Assembly (NCBI GenBank): GCA_964569025.1
Contig: CAZMSQ010000004.1
Location: forward strand, 49,933-113,932
DNA from: CAZMSQ01 sp964569025
GTDB taxonomy: Bacteria; Bacteroidota; Bacteroidia; Chitinophagales; Saprospiraceae
DNA: 64,000 nt
Direction: 5' to 3'
The translations under genes were made by a program, and so were the position numbers. A model generated the notes under the pieces. The model did no database searches. It was given only the letters and a program-made list of their open reading frames with translations, and was not told the DNA's origin. Position 1 is the stretch's first letter. Each line of letters begins with the position of its first letter. Shown one piece after another: positions 8,361-18,700 of this stretch.

Positions 8361-9643
8361 GCAGACTCTTTCCCGAATGGATGGCGTGCTTCCCAGTGAG
8401 CTTCAGGTACAAATCGCTGGAAATAAATTGGAAACAGGGCGTTGAGAATTCTGCAGCGATGACGTGTGTACAAACGATAGTCTCTGGGGGTGGCCCCGAC
8501 AGAGCTTTTGATTTCTAAAGCAGTTCTTGACAGATTGATGTGGCTGACTTTCATGTCTATGCCTGTGCGTATGATGTCATACAGCATGTTCAAGTAAAGC
8601 TGTGAATCCCGGTTTTCTTTACCTTGAAAACCAAGGTAATGTGCTTCAAGACTTCTGGAATCTGATTGAATGAGGGTGTAAAACCCGACAATTTCCCCAT
8701 TTCGGGTAAATGCAGTTGCCCGGAATGAGGCTCCAAGCTCATAGGCCATGCGCGCAAAATAGTCATCCGGAAGGGCGACCATGTTAAATCCGGAGTGATT
8801 AGCGACCTCACGATACAAGCGATGGAGGTCTTCGGCGAAAACCTCGCTTCTCGATTCATTCAAGGGGAGTCTTTCGATGCCTGCCATTTTTTTGAATGCC
8901 CGCTTTGCACGCACCCTGTACTTAGATGTCATTGAGGCGAGGTAATCATCGAAGGATTGCCAATCGGCAGGGAGGTCCAGTTCCATGCCTGGCTGGATAT
9001 CAAATCCGGTGCAAGAAGGAAGTGCATCGAATACGCCGAATTGCTCAGAAGGCACATCTTTCAACACCCACATTGCGGCTTGTCTGTGACCCAAATTCCT
9101 TTCGCAAATCAACTTGTCAAGACCCTCCCGGAGAAGCATAGCTTGCTTGTCTTCTTCAACTGTTGCATCAAATGCAAACGCATTTGGACCGGTTCGCATC
9201 ATGTTCCCACAGACGAGGATGGAAATGGATATCCTTTTCAATATAAACCGCTTCCACGCCGCCAAAGAGGAAAGATCGAGGTGCTCCCGACCCGAAAATC
9301 GAATCCACTGGCAATACGCAATTCCAACAGGTGATTGATTCCTGAAGAACACCAGATATCCGAACACAAATCCTTTAGGGGGATTTGATTCCACAGATTC
9401 AAGGTAGCGAGAACGGAGAAAAAACGATTCTGAATAGGTCATTGAATCCCACACATCTTTGGTTTCCCTCACCGAATCGAACAGGGAGACCGAATAGCCT
9501 TCACTGAGTTTGGCCGTCCATAGCGGGTGGAGCGTTTGGGATCCGGTAATGATGGGGTCTGGCTGAGACTGACGTGTGGTGGTGCAAAGATTCATGAATG
9601 GAGTTCGGTCCAATAGAATGCGAGCAAGAGATTCAGGCAACAA
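8357..9643 (-). CDS. GNAT/FemAB-like acyltransferase domain protein
   Basis: 428-residue cytoplasmic protein. The C-terminal half resembles the BioF2-like/FemAB GNAT fold: a basic helix segment TSKYRVRAKRAFKK near residue 240, then GASFRATAFTRNGEIVGFYTLI and a YLNMLYDIIRTGIDMKVSHINLSRT segment. These proteins transfer acyl or aminoacyl groups to cell-surface precursors or small molecules; the substrate is unknown here. It lies 15 bp downstream of the pyrophosphatase gene on the same strand, so the two are probably co-transcribed. The first 16 residues are a less certain start (a second Met is at residue 17). Confidence 0.72.
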   Translation of the reverse strand: MLPESLARILLDRTPFMNLCTTTRQSQPDPIITGSQTLHPLWTAKLSEGYSVSLFDSVRETKDVWDSMTYSESFFLRSRYLESVESNPPKGFVFGYLVFFRNQSPVGIAYCQWIRFSGREHLDLSSLAAWKRFILKRISISILVCGNMMRTGPNAFAFDATVEEDKQAMLLREGLDKLICERNLGHRQAAMWVLKDVPSEQFGVFDALPSCTGFDIQPGMELDLPADWQSFDDYLASMTSKYRVRAKRAFKKMAGIERLPLNESRSEVFAEDLHRLYREVANHSGFNMVALPDDYFARMAYELGASFRATAFTRNGEIVGFYTLIQSDSRSLEAHYLGFQGKENRDSQLYLNMLYDIIRTGIDMKVSHINLSRTALEIKSSVGATPRDYRLYTRHRCRILNALFPIYFQRFVPEAHWEARHPFGKESA

Positions 9644-9658
9644 AACGCATCGATGGAA

Positions 9659-10291
9659 TTATTGTTTTGTTACAAGATTGGTTTGAATGATCTGACGTGC
9701 AATATTCTCATCTTTCCATCCTCTGCTGATTGCATGCCCCATGCCATCATAGTTGAGCATCCAATCTTCAATCATTTTCCGCGCCATTGGGTAGTTGACT
9801 GTGAAATCAGCGAACGTTGTAGCCTGGATGGTCCAGTTTTTAGGTTCGGCTGGTACCGCAATGATTTTGGTGTCTTCTTCCCCTTCATCAATGAGCATGA
9901 GTGCAGCTATAGGGATCACTTCAAGAAGGGTGCCGGTGGGGACAGACTCCGAGAGAACCAGAATGTCGAGCGCGTCTCCATCGCCCCCTGCTTCGGGGTC
10001 CATTCTGGTAGAGGGAATGAATCCATAATTGCCGGGATATGGGAGGAAATGAATTATCCGGTCTTTTCCATCACGCTGGTCAACGAAGAAATTGCCACGG
10101 TCTGGATTGTATTCAAACTTTTTATTTGTGCCGGCTGGAATTTCGATGACGGCATGTACAGTATTTTGGGCTGAGAAAGCCGGCAAGGCATATAATTTGC
10201 GGGGAGATATCTGCTGGCAGCTGCAGCCTGACAGGATAAGGATTGTGACGAGCGCTGTCAAATTGCAGCAGTTACTTAATTCCCGAAGCAT
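9659..10291 (-). CDS. ppa: Inorganic pyrophosphatase with lipoprotein-like signal
   Basis: Family I soluble inorganic pyrophosphatase fold, 210 residues, which normally hydrolyses PPi in the cytoplasm. The N-terminus is a hydrophobic stretch ending ILSGCSC, which reads as a lipobox, so this copy may be exported and membrane anchored. Visible active-site segments are IEIPAGTNKKFEY, YPGNYGFIP, GDGDALDILV and EEDTKIIAVP. Two usually conserved positions look changed: the Arg after FFVD is Gln, and the late Tyr-Lys pair (HYK) reads NYP. It leads a two-gene unit with the acyltransferase-like gene downstream. Confidence 0.88.
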   Translation of the reverse strand: MLRELSNCCNLTALVTILILSGCSCQQISPRKLYALPAFSAQNTVHAVIEIPAGTNKKFEYNPDRGNFFVDQRDGKDRIIHFLPYPGNYGFIPSTRMDPEAGGDGDALDILVLSESVPTGTLLEVIPIAALMLIDEGEEDTKIIAVPAEPKNWTIQATTFADFTVNYPMARKMIEDWMLNYDGMGHAISRGWKDENIARQIIQTNLVTKQ

Positions 10292-10504
10292 TCATGTGAT
10301 TCTTGAGCAGCAATATTACACACTTTTAGCGTGCATCACAAAAGAACCTGGGCTTTGTTTCCGCATATCATGATCAATTGACCATATTTGAAGATGATGA
10401 ATATAATCTCGTTTTTGGAAGGCTTTGATAATGAAGAATGGGAAAGGGGGAGAATGGCATGGGCTTTTGTAATTTTGGCATTCATTTTTGAAATACTTTG
10501 GGGT

Positions 10505-11443
10505 ATGAAAGCGATTTTTTGGAGATTGGTGTGGATTCCTGTTTTGTTCACTTCGTGCGTGTCGGCCGGGAAATACAACGAAATGAGCTTGCTTCGCGAT
10601 TATTATAAATCAGAACTTGACAAACGGCAGGCTGTAGAATCACGAAGCAGAGTTCTGGAGGAAGAACTTCGTGAAAAGGAGTCGGCTCTGACTGATGCCA
10701 GAGAACAGCTTGCCAGGCTCAGCGGAAGATTTGTGCAGTTAGAGGGAGACCATCAGACGTTGGAAGAAAGGATAGAGGATTTGCGTGACCAAAATGAAAC
10801 GCTGACACTTGCCATGAGCCGTCGGGAATCTGAGTGGCGGGATTCAGTGCGTTTATACGCCGAACGCATCCATGAGGCCGAGACCGATCTGACGAGATTG
10901 AAGCTCGAATTTTCAGGTGATGCAGCCATTTCGGACTCCATTCTGGCTCATTTGTCGAATCGTGAAAAAGAGCTGATTGCCTTCAGAACAAAACGCGATC
11001 AAGAGGCCGAACAATTGGTAGCATTGAGAGAACGGGTTGCTGAGCGTATGAGCATGTGGCCTGATACGTCGGTGGGATGGCGGCTCGAGGGTGAAACTCT
11101 GATGGTTGCCTTCAGGAATCAGTGGCTATATTCGGGAACTGATGCAGAAGACCTTTCCCTGTCAGATTCTGGCCGGCGGGCCCTCAGAAGGCTGTCTGAA
11201 TTGATAGCAGATGTGGAAGGCTTGGCCATTGAGGTCAGATATTTTGATGAAGAGCAATCAGCAGGAGAATCTATGAAATCTTTTCCTGACCGAAGTCTTT
11301 CCATTCATCAGACGCTGACAGCTTCTGGAGTCTACCCAGAGAATATTTACCTGCGGCCTGTTCCACGATTTGACACTCCCACCCCTGAAGAACTCCTGAC
11401 GGGTAATCAGCGCACGGTGCTTCTTTTTTCCTTTTCTGATTAG
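10505..11443 (+). CDS. Coiled-coil lipoprotein with OmpA/MotB-like C-terminus
   Basis: 312 residues from the ATG at 10505. The N-terminus (VWIPVLFTSCVSAGKY) looks like a lipoprotein signal with cysteine near residue 18. The frame is open upstream to 10388, but that would bury the signal. Residues 25-190 are heptad-rich coiled coil. The C-terminal 110 residues (SDSGRRALRRLSELIADVEGL, then RSLSIHQTLTASGVYPENI) follow the OmpA/MotB peptidoglycan-binding pattern, including the helix after the Gly-rich turn. A structural link between outer membrane and cell wall is likely. It converges on the radical SAM gene with 3 bp between them. Confidence 0.8.
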   Translation: MKAIFWRLVWIPVLFTSCVSAGKYNEMSLLRDYYKSELDKRQAVESRSRVLEEELREKESALTDAREQLARLSGRFVQLEGDHQTLEERIEDLRDQNETLTLAMSRRESEWRDSVRLYAERIHEAETDLTRLKLEFSGDAAISDSILAHLSNREKELIAFRTKRDQEAEQLVALRERVAERMSMWPDTSVGWRLEGETLMVAFRNQWLYSGTDAEDLSLSDSGRRALRRLSELIADVEGLAIEVRYFDEEQSAGESMKSFPDRSLSIHQTLTASGVYPENIYLRPVPRFDTPTPEELLTGNQRTVLLFSFSD

Positions 11444-11446
11444 AGG

Positions 11447-12439
11447 TCATCGCCTGACTTGCGGCAATTCAATAAGGGTGTCGGTTTTCAGCGATTTAAG
11501 CTCCGTCTCAAAAAAATGGTCGCAATACAGACAGACATTCCCAAATCCTTCAGCCTTTTTGCGTGCCTGTTGTTCGCTGATTCCGAGATCGACACCCATT
11601 TGGTAAGGATTTCCGTCGTTGAGAGCCTTCCCAACTGTTGTTTTGGAGGCCCGGAGGAGGACTTCTGCAACCCGTTCACGTCGGGCATCTCCGAGGGGAT
11701 ATTTTGTGCCGGGGCAACAGGGGTTGATTTTCCAGAGTTGGATGCTGATTTCCTGTGGAATATCATCGTAGCCCCCCAAAAAATTTCGGGCCCCGGAGAG
11801 AATGGAGCAAAAGTTATGGTGAGGGTCACCTTTCCAGATTCCCTTTTCGAGTGCCCGCCCTCTGGCCCAGTTGCCGCCAAGCCACATGTCTTCTGTAGCG
11901 CCCCAATACCCCCAACTGAGGTGGCCTGTATGAAGATATTGTCCTTTGTCAATGAGGGGATCCTTTTCATCACCGGAGACACCCCTGGAAGCGAAGAGCT
12001 CGGCGAGGTCCATCAATCGTGATCCTGCATGCTTGTGATACCGGTCGATGCTCGATATATCAAACCGTGTGACGCCTAGTTCGATGAGCCTGTCCAGAAT
12101 TTCTCCAGTCAACAAATCGCCATTCGTTTGGAGCATGATCTGGGTGGGTATAGTGGCCTTTCGCTCCCGGAGTTGTTCAAGAATGCGATATAATAGCCTA
12201 CGTTCGGCGAGCGGTTCCCCCCCAGACAGAATCAACCTGTTCATTTCTGCTGGAAGATTCTCGATGATTTGCATGCATGCATCTTCAGACATTCTCTCCC
12301 CTTGAGGACCAGAGAGATTGTAGCAATGGTCGCAGGTGTCATTGCACAGCTGCGTGAAGACCCAATAGACCGATTCACAATGTTCAAAAGGGTTGTCATG
12401 TTTCACAATGATGAATTTTGGTTCAGGAAGAATTATCAC
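11447..12439 (-). CDS. Radical SAM protein
   Basis: 330-residue enzyme with the 4Fe-4S radical SAM motif CNDTCDHC near residue 33 (CX3CX2C), then the glycine-rich SAM segment LILSGGEPLAERRLL. The C-terminal third has more cysteines (INPCCPGTKYPLG and NVCLYCDHFF) that could bind an auxiliary cluster, as in SPASM-like proteins. The reaction and substrate are not evident. The start is a GTG at 12439 (MIILPEPKF); there is no earlier ATG. It is divergent from tamB, with 204 bp between the starts. Confidence 0.87.
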   Translation of the reverse strand: MIILPEPKFIIVKHDNPFEHCESVYWVFTQLCNDTCDHCYNLSGPQGERMSEDACMQIIENLPAEMNRLILSGGEPLAERRLLYRILEQLRERKATIPTQIMLQTNGDLLTGEILDRLIELGVTRFDISSIDRYHKHAGSRLMDLAELFASRGVSGDEKDPLIDKGQYLHTGHLSWGYWGATEDMWLGGNWARGRALEKGIWKGDPHHNFCSILSGARNFLGGYDDIPQEISIQLWKINPCCPGTKYPLGDARRERVAEVLLRASKTTVGKALNDGNPYQMGVDLGISEQQARKKAEGFGNVCLYCDHFFETELKSLKTDTLIELPQVRR

Positions 12440-12643
12440 GCCTGATGGAATCGCATAATTGACACAATGTGAAACGTGGGGCGGCGTTTCAGGTTGCAGT
12501 CTTCATTCTCAATATGCTCTTCTCAATTGAAATCTTCCGGGGTCACGAAAACGGCACGTCTTTGGCAGCAATTTATGTATTTTAGAGTTTAAAGTCAGGC
12601 GCTGTGCCAGGCAGCATTGCGAAAATGACGTAACAATCAGTCC

Positions 12644-15600
12644 ATGTCACATCAACAGGGTTCGGAAATACCACAGGACCAAGTGCCGGTCCCGAAATCC
12701 AGATGGCGTGTCTGGGCGCAACGGATTGTGCTCGGCTTATTGGTGTTTGTGATTCTTTGTTTCGGGGCGTTGGTGCTTCTTTTGAACAGTCCTTCATTTC
12801 AAAATTGGGCCGTTTCGCGCACAACTGCCTTTCTTTCTGAAAAACTGGAAACCACTGTGACCCTTGGGCGCATTGACCTCGATATCTGGCAAAGGCTGAT
12901 TCTTGAGGATTTGTACATTGAAGATGCTGACGGAGATATCTTATTGGAAACGCGAGCCTTGAAAGTCGGATTTGAAAGTCCGCTGCTCACTCTGCTTGGC
13001 GGGAGCCTCGAGCTAAATTCGATTACACTTGAACATGCCGACCTATTTCTTCGGCGTGATACCTCCATGGATGGCAACAACCTCGGTGTATTGATAAACC
13101 GTCTTGTGCCTCGTGATACCGGTTATCGCGCTCCGGAAATCAAGGATCCAGTGGAGCTTAGTATCTCTCTTCAGGAGCTGAGGCTGATTGATGTGACCCT
13201 GGTGGACTGGAATCAGGCGAAGGGGAATACACTACAGCTTGGAGTTGATGACGGTCTATTGTCATTCTACACCGTAGATCCTGCTCAAAAGACGGTTCGA
13301 TGCAGAGATATTTTGCTTGACGGGCTCTTCGTCAGAGTCGCCGAAAGGCATGGCCAGATTACCGTGGAGGAGTACGACCGGCGGGAGCAAGAAAAACTGG
13401 TTTTACCGGAGTATGTCGACCTGGATTTGTATTATCTGGCCGACAGTTTATACAAGCCATTCCGCCTCACTTCTGACCACATTCATATTACGAATGGCGC
13501 GTTTTCATTTGATGCATTCCGCCGCTCGGCCCAGCGACGATTTCGTGCAGACCAGCTTGACCTGGATCATATGAGGGTCCATGCCATAGACTTCGAGATT
13601 GATTCATTTGCGATGGAAGATCTCGATTTCAGTGGGCAAGTTGACCATTTGACCTTCCGTGACAGCAGTGGATTCGTTGCAGAGCATATTTCAGCAAGTG
13701 AGGTGCATGTCAATTCAACAAGGGCTCATCTGTATGGCCTTGATCTCGTGACACCCTATTCAAGGGTGGGAGATACTTTGATTTTCACATATGATGACTA
13801 TCCGGCCTTCACAGACTTTGAGAATGAGGTGACCATGGATGGTCATTTCAAGAATTGCAGGGTGGCGCTCAGGGATATCATGGCCTTTGCCATCCCATTG
13901 GAGCGGAACCCATTTTTTTCACAAAACCAGGAAGAACAAGTCCTCTTGAATGGCCGAATTCGCGGTACTGTCAACCGTCTGTCATCCTCCAACCTCGATC
14001 TCAGAATTGGTTCGCAGACCTCTCTCAACAGCTCCTTTAATATCAGAGACGTAACCAATCCGGATCTCACATTCTTTTATTTCGATGTAAACGATTTTCG
14101 CAGCCGTGTTTCAACTCTGAGGCAATTACTGCCCGGGGCTGAGCAGAGTACGCAATTTGACAAGTTGGGCAAAATCAGGTTTTCAGGAAATGCCGCAGGG
14201 TTTTATTATGACTTTGCGGCTTCCGGCTCTCTGATGACAGAAGCAGGGGTAGCTAGTGTAGATATGCAGCTCAACACTGAATCTGGAAAGAATGAAGCGA
14301 CATATAGAGGGGCCCTGTCTCTTGAAAATTTTGATCTGGGGAGGCTTGCCGGAGATGAAAACCTCGGGAAAATTACCGTCACCAGCACCGTTGAAAACGG
14401 CCGTGGTCTGACACCGGCGTCGGCATATGCGGATTTGAAAGCGTCGGTTGAGGATTTCACATTTAAGGGATACCGGTATGAGAATATTGAATTGATCGGG
14501 CTTCTGAATCGTGATTTTTTCAAAGGCTTTTTTCGAATTGAGAATGATGACATCGATCTGGATTTCAGAGGAAGCATCGAGCAGTTATCGACTGTGCCCA
14601 GGTTTGACATGGAGTTGAGAGTTGACCAGTTTGATTTGTACGCTTTGAATCTCAGCAAGAAACCCTTGAGTGTCAGCGGAAGGTTTGATATCGATTTATT
14701 GGGGAAGGAGCTTTCGAAGCTTTACGGGCGGGCAGATGTGCAGGATTTGAAGCTTTCCAGTGATTCCGACACCTTTTTTTTGGAGAATGTGGCTGCAATG
14801 TCTGAACTATCAGCTGACAGCGTCCAGCGGTTTGAGCTAAAGGCCGGCATTGGAGAAGTCTATGCCGAGGGACATTTTGACCTCGCATTACTTCCCACCA
14901 TCCTCCTCAGACAGCTCAGCCGGAATCACCCCCAGTGGTATCGCAAGGTCCGGCTGCCAGTGCAAGATACCATCCTCATTCCCACAGACATTCAGTTTGA
15001 ACTGGAAATCGAAAATACCGAGAACCTGACCCGAGTTTTCAAACTTCCGATGGAGCCCCTGACTCACACCCGGTTAAATGGGTATTTTTCCAACTTGCCA
15101 GGCGCTGATTCGCTGGCAGTTTTTCTGACACTTCCCCAATTTTCAATCAATGAATTGAGTCTGGATGATCTTCGGATGACCATTACCTCATCAGACAGTT
15201 TGATGGTGATTGACCGCTTGTCTGTCGAACAGCTGAAATTCGGCAATACGATTGAGTATGGGATTGCTCTGGACGGCACGTTGAATGAAAACCGGCTGGA
15301 TTTTCATGTGGAGGGGTCCGACCTGAGTCATATTTTCAGGAATCTCAGCATATCCGGAAAGGCTACTGTGAATGGAGATACCCTTGATTTAGAATTCGAG
15401 GAAGAAGGACTTTCCCTCCTTGACAAAGGCTGGGAGCTTCAGCCGGATAATTTACTCAGGATTGGTCCGGACTTTCTGGAAACTCGTAATCTGGTTTTTA
15501 CCCATGAAGATCGATCCGTGACAATCCAGTCCATCCGGCGTACTGGACTTGATGTGAGGTTTTCGAATTTCAGTCTGAAGCTTATCGATGATTTGTGGGA

Positions 15601-17572
15601 TTATAAACCCTTAGACTTCTTCGGTGAGTTTACTGCCACGTTCAGGGTGCAGGATGTATTTGAAATGTCGGGCATCCAAGTTGCTGTTGGCGCCGACCCA
15701 TTTCTGATAAATACTGATAATTGGGGTGCTCTGACTCTTCAGGCTCAGGCGCCGGACCTGCGCTCTCCGGTTCAGGCATTTCTGAATATTGCCGATCCTG
15801 CTGATGAAAAGCAGTTGACAGTAGAAGGGAGTTATTATCCTGCAAACATCCGTGATGACTCCTACACTCCAAATACCTTCGGATTTGATGTCGCCATGGA
15901 TAATTATCCGCTCCGCTACCTTGAGTATTTCATTGGGGAGCTGGTCACAGATACAGAGGGACAATTTGATGCGAATCTTCGGTTTTCCGGTCCACCGAGT
16001 CAACCTGATGTTGAAGGTACCGTGCAGGTCAGTCGCTCTGAACTGACAGTTAACTATCTGCAAACCAGATACACCATTGAGCCACATACTGTCATTGTAG
16101 ATAATTTCCTGTTTGATGGTACAGGTGTCCAAATCCGCGATGAGTTGGGGAATGTCGCTGTTGCCCAAGGAGGTCTGGTGCACAATCACCTGAAAGATCT
16201 CGGACTTGATATTCGCATCGTCGCTGACCAATTTTTGAGTTTGGATACAAAAAAAGGGGATAACAGTCTTTTCTATGGGAAGGCAATTGGTCAGATTGAC
16301 GTTGCATTCAAGGGGCCACTTGATAAGCTCGATCTCAATATTTATGGCAAGTCGCTTCGCGGCACCTCTATCAATATTCCCTTTTCTTCAACCCGCGAGA
16401 CAGAGGAGCTATCCTTCATTCGCTTTGTCGATGGAAAAGCCGACAGTCTCGCGCGTCTGGAAGATATGGTACAGGCCAAGGGACTCAATATTTTCTTGAA
16501 CCTTGATGTCACCGATGATGCCGATATTTCCCTCATCTTCGATGAAAAGTCCGGAGACATCATCCGTGGTCGCGGGAATGGAAATTTACGGATGGAGGTC
16601 ACGCGGACTGGTGATTTTTCCATGTTTGGAGACTACGAAATCAGCCAGGGGAAATACCTGTTTACTCTATATGATTTGGTGAACAAACCCTTTGAAGTCA
16701 AGCCGGGTGGTCGAATCAGTTGGTCTGGTGATCCTTATGAAGCTCGTATTCAGATTGATGCGAAATATTCCGGATTAAGTACTTCTCTATCCAATTTCCT
16801 TTCGAGCGTCCTTGAGACAGCCCCTCAGGAACTGCGCCGCGAGGCCGGGCAGCCAACGAATGTCGATGTGATTCTCCATTTGAATGGTGAGCTGCTTAAG
16901 CCAGATATATCTTTCGATATTGAATTTCCGCGCCTAATCGGAGACCTTCGCTCATATGCGGAGTCCAGATTGAACGCTCTGAAGCAGGACCCGAATGAAA
17001 TGAACTATCAGGTTTTTGGGTTGATTGTGACCAATTCCTTTCTTCCTGAGCAATCAAATGCCTTGCTGAACAGTCAGTATGCGACCGGCATCAACACCGT
17101 GAGTGAGTTGCTGGCCAATCAACTTTCGAGGTACCTCACCGAATTGGTCGCTGAGGTCTTTACAGATGTTTCATTTATTTCCGGGGTTGATTTTGATCTT
17201 GCCTACAACTACTTTGAGAATACCGATTTAACAAATATAGAAAATTCATATATTGGGAATGAATTCCAGTTTAATTCGAGTCTTAGGTTGATTGAAGATA
17301 AAGTGGTATTGCGGCTTGGAGGTAACTACAGTCAGACCCGGTCTGACGGGTTGGTCAACAATGAGTTTTTCACATACGATGTGGTATTGGAATTGGTGCT
17401 GACTCAGGACCGTCGGTACAAGTTGCGGTTTTATCACCGAACTGAGCCTGAGTTTGCCGGAGGCCTCCAAACAAGAACCGGAATAGGCCTTGTGTACCGT
17501 CATCAGTTTGATTCTTTTGAAGAACTTATTGCCGGCATTCGTTCAGCAGAAAAAGCGATTACTTTTAAGTAA
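12644..17572 (+). CDS. tamB: Translocation and assembly module TamB (AsmA-like, DUF490)
   Basis: Large inner-membrane anchored periplasmic protein, 1642 residues. A single transmembrane helix (IVLGLLVFVILCFGALVLLL, near residues 28-47) is followed by the family opening FLSEKLETTVTLGRIDLD, then repetitive beta-strand sequence (AsmA-type repeats) and a conserved C-terminal DUF490 region near residues 1300-1600 with FDVNGDYEI-like motifs (FSMFGDYEISQGKYLF). TamB-like proteins bridge inner and outer membrane for lipid transport or outer-membrane protein assembly; no TamA/BamA gene is in the window. gpsA follows after 8 bp and is probably co-transcribed. Confidence 0.92.
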   Translation: MSHQQGSEIPQDQVPVPKSRWRVWAQRIVLGLLVFVILCFGALVLLLNSPSFQNWAVSRTTAFLSEKLETTVTLGRIDLDIWQRLILEDLYIEDADGDILLETRALKVGFESPLLTLLGGSLELNSITLEHADLFLRRDTSMDGNNLGVLINRLVPRDTGYRAPEIKDPVELSISLQELRLIDVTLVDWNQAKGNTLQLGVDDGLLSFYTVDPAQKTVRCRDILLDGLFVRVAERHGQITVEEYDRREQEKLVLPEYVDLDLYYLADSLYKPFRLTSDHIHITNGAFSFDAFRRSAQRRFRADQLDLDHMRVHAIDFEIDSFAMEDLDFSGQVDHLTFRDSSGFVAEHISASEVHVNSTRAHLYGLDLVTPYSRVGDTLIFTYDDYPAFTDFENEVTMDGHFKNCRVALRDIMAFAIPLERNPFFSQNQEEQVLLNGRIRGTVNRLSSSNLDLRIGSQTSLNSSFNIRDVTNPDLTFFYFDVNDFRSRVSTLRQLLPGAEQSTQFDKLGKIRFSGNAAGFYYDFAASGSLMTEAGVASVDMQLNTESGKNEATYRGALSLENFDLGRLAGDENLGKITVTSTVENGRGLTPASAYADLKASVEDFTFKGYRYENIELIGLLNRDFFKGFFRIENDDIDLDFRGSIEQLSTVPRFDMELRVDQFDLYALNLSKKPLSVSGRFDIDLLGKELSKLYGRADVQDLKLSSDSDTFFLENVAAMSELSADSVQRFELKAGIGEVYAEGHFDLALLPTILLRQLSRNHPQWYRKVRLPVQDTILIPTDIQFELEIENTENLTRVFKLPMEPLTHTRLNGYFSNLPGADSLAVFLTLPQFSINELSLDDLRMTITSSDSLMVIDRLSVEQLKFGNTIEYGIALDGTLNENRLDFHVEGSDLSHIFRNLSISGKATVNGDTLDLEFEEEGLSLLDKGWELQPDNLLRIGPDFLETRNLVFTHEDRSVTIQSIRRTGLDVRFSNFSLKLIDDLWDYKPLDFFGEFTATFRVQDVFEMSGIQVAVGADPFLINTDNWGALTLQAQAPDLRSPVQAFLNIADPADEKQLTVEGSYYPANIRDDSYTPNTFGFDVAMDNYPLRYLEYFIGELVTDTEGQFDANLRFSGPPSQPDVEGTVQVSRSELTVNYLQTRYTIEPHTVIVDNFLFDGTGVQIRDELGNVAVAQGGLVHNHLKDLGLDIRIVADQFLSLDTKKGDNSLFYGKAIGQIDVAFKGPLDKLDLNIYGKSLRGTSINIPFSSTRETEELSFIRFVDGKADSLARLEDMVQAKGLNIFLNLDVTDDADISLIFDEKSGDIIRGRGNGNLRMEVTRTGDFSMFGDYEISQGKYLFTLYDLVNKPFEVKPGGRISWSGDPYEARIQIDAKYSGLSTSLSNFLSSVLETAPQELRREAGQPTNVDVILHLNGELLKPDISFDIEFPRLIGDLRSYAESRLNALKQDPNEMNYQVFGLIVTNSFLPEQSNALLNSQYATGINTVSELLANQLSRYLTELVAEVFTDVSFISGVDFDLAYNYFENTDLTNIENSYIGNEFQFNSSLRLIEDKVVLRLGGNYSQTRSDGLVNNEFFTYDVVLELVLTQDRRYKLRFYHRTEPEFAGGLQTRTGIGLVYRHQFDSFEELIAGIRSAEKAITFK

Positions 17573-17580
17573 AAAATTGA

Positions 17581-18621
17581 ATGGCAGAAAAAGAACATCC
17601 TGTTTTCGAGACAGTTGGAGTTATTGGTGCGGGGAGTTTCGGGACTGCGATTGCCAATGTGTTGAGTGAGAATGTCGACGTTCTCTTGTACAGCAGGCAT
17701 GACGAACAGATTCGTGAAATGAACGAGACCCACAAGACCGGTCAAATAAGCTTGTCTGAGCGGGTTCGGGCAACGGGAAGTCTTGCAGAGTTAACAGAGC
17801 GGTGCAGGCTTATCTTCCCGATTATCCCTTCTTCTGGCTTTCGGGAAATGATGCGTGGTCTCGCGCCTTTTCTCCATCCGTACCATTTTCTCATTCATGG
17901 TACTAAAGGCTTTGATTTGACAGGCGACACCAGTGGGCACATTCATCCCTCGCAGGTTCACACGCTCAGTCAGGTCATCACTCAGGAAAGTGTTGTAATC
18001 AGGGTTGGGTGTCTTGGTGGACCGAATCTGGCTGCGGAGATTCACGAGGGTCAGCCAGCTGCAACGGTCATCGGCAGCCGGTTTGACGAAGTCATTGATT
18101 TGGGTCGTTCGGTGCTGCAGAGCAGCAGGTTTCATGTATTTGGAACCCATGATATTCTGGGCGCTGAGCTAGCCGGTGCACTCAAGAATGCCATTGCGAT
18201 TGGGTCAGGTATCCTTGCTGGGATGGGGCTTGGAAAAAACATGCAAGCACTGCTCATCACCAGAGGACTCACTGAAATGATCTATTTTGGAAAGGCGTTG
18301 GGAGCCACTCCTCATGCCTTTCTTGGCACTGCGGGAATTGGTGACCTTATAGCTACAGCAACCTCCGAAAAAAGCCGGAATTTCTCACTCGGCTACAGAT
18401 TGGCGGGGGGAGAGTCACTCGAAAAAGTCCAAACAGAAATGCCGGAACTTGCAGAAGGGGTAAGAACCCTCAAAATCATCAGGGATGTCGGAAGGTACTA
18501 TAAAGTCAATACCCCTATCACCAGCCTTTTGTACAGGACGGTGTATGATGGCCTTCCTCCACAAAAAGCGATTGATTTTTTAATGACCCACCCCTGGAGT
18601 GTGGATGTCGATTTTTTGTAG
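17581..18621 (+). CDS. gpsA: Glycerol-3-phosphate dehydrogenase [NAD(P)+]
   Basis: Reduces dihydroxyacetone phosphate to sn-glycerol 3-phosphate for phospholipid synthesis. 346 residues. The N-terminal Rossmann motif is GVIGAGSFGTAIAN, followed by LIHGTKGFD, GGPNLAAEI and the catalytic-lysine region ELAGALKNAIAIGSGI. The C-terminal part has GTAGIGDLIATATSEKSRNF and a GYRLAGGE segment. It sits 8 bp behind tamB. The pairing with an envelope lipid/protein transport gene fits a shared role in membrane building, although that is inference. The start matches the family with a short N-terminal extension. Confidence 0.95.
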   Translation: MAEKEHPVFETVGVIGAGSFGTAIANVLSENVDVLLYSRHDEQIREMNETHKTGQISLSERVRATGSLAELTERCRLIFPIIPSSGFREMMRGLAPFLHPYHFLIHGTKGFDLTGDTSGHIHPSQVHTLSQVITQESVVIRVGCLGGPNLAAEIHEGQPAATVIGSRFDEVIDLGRSVLQSSRFHVFGTHDILGAELAGALKNAIAIGSGILAGMGLGKNMQALLITRGLTEMIYFGKALGATPHAFLGTAGIGDLIATATSEKSRNFSLGYRLAGGESLEKVQTEMPELAEGVRTLKIIRDVGRYYKVNTPITSLLYRTVYDGLPPQKAIDFLMTHPWSVDVDFL

Positions 18622-18700
18622 GATGGTTATTTTCAAATTTCAACCCCAGTAGGATGCCCGCTGGTGTTACTGGAAAGTTTTCAAAATTTTTCCATAGTCT

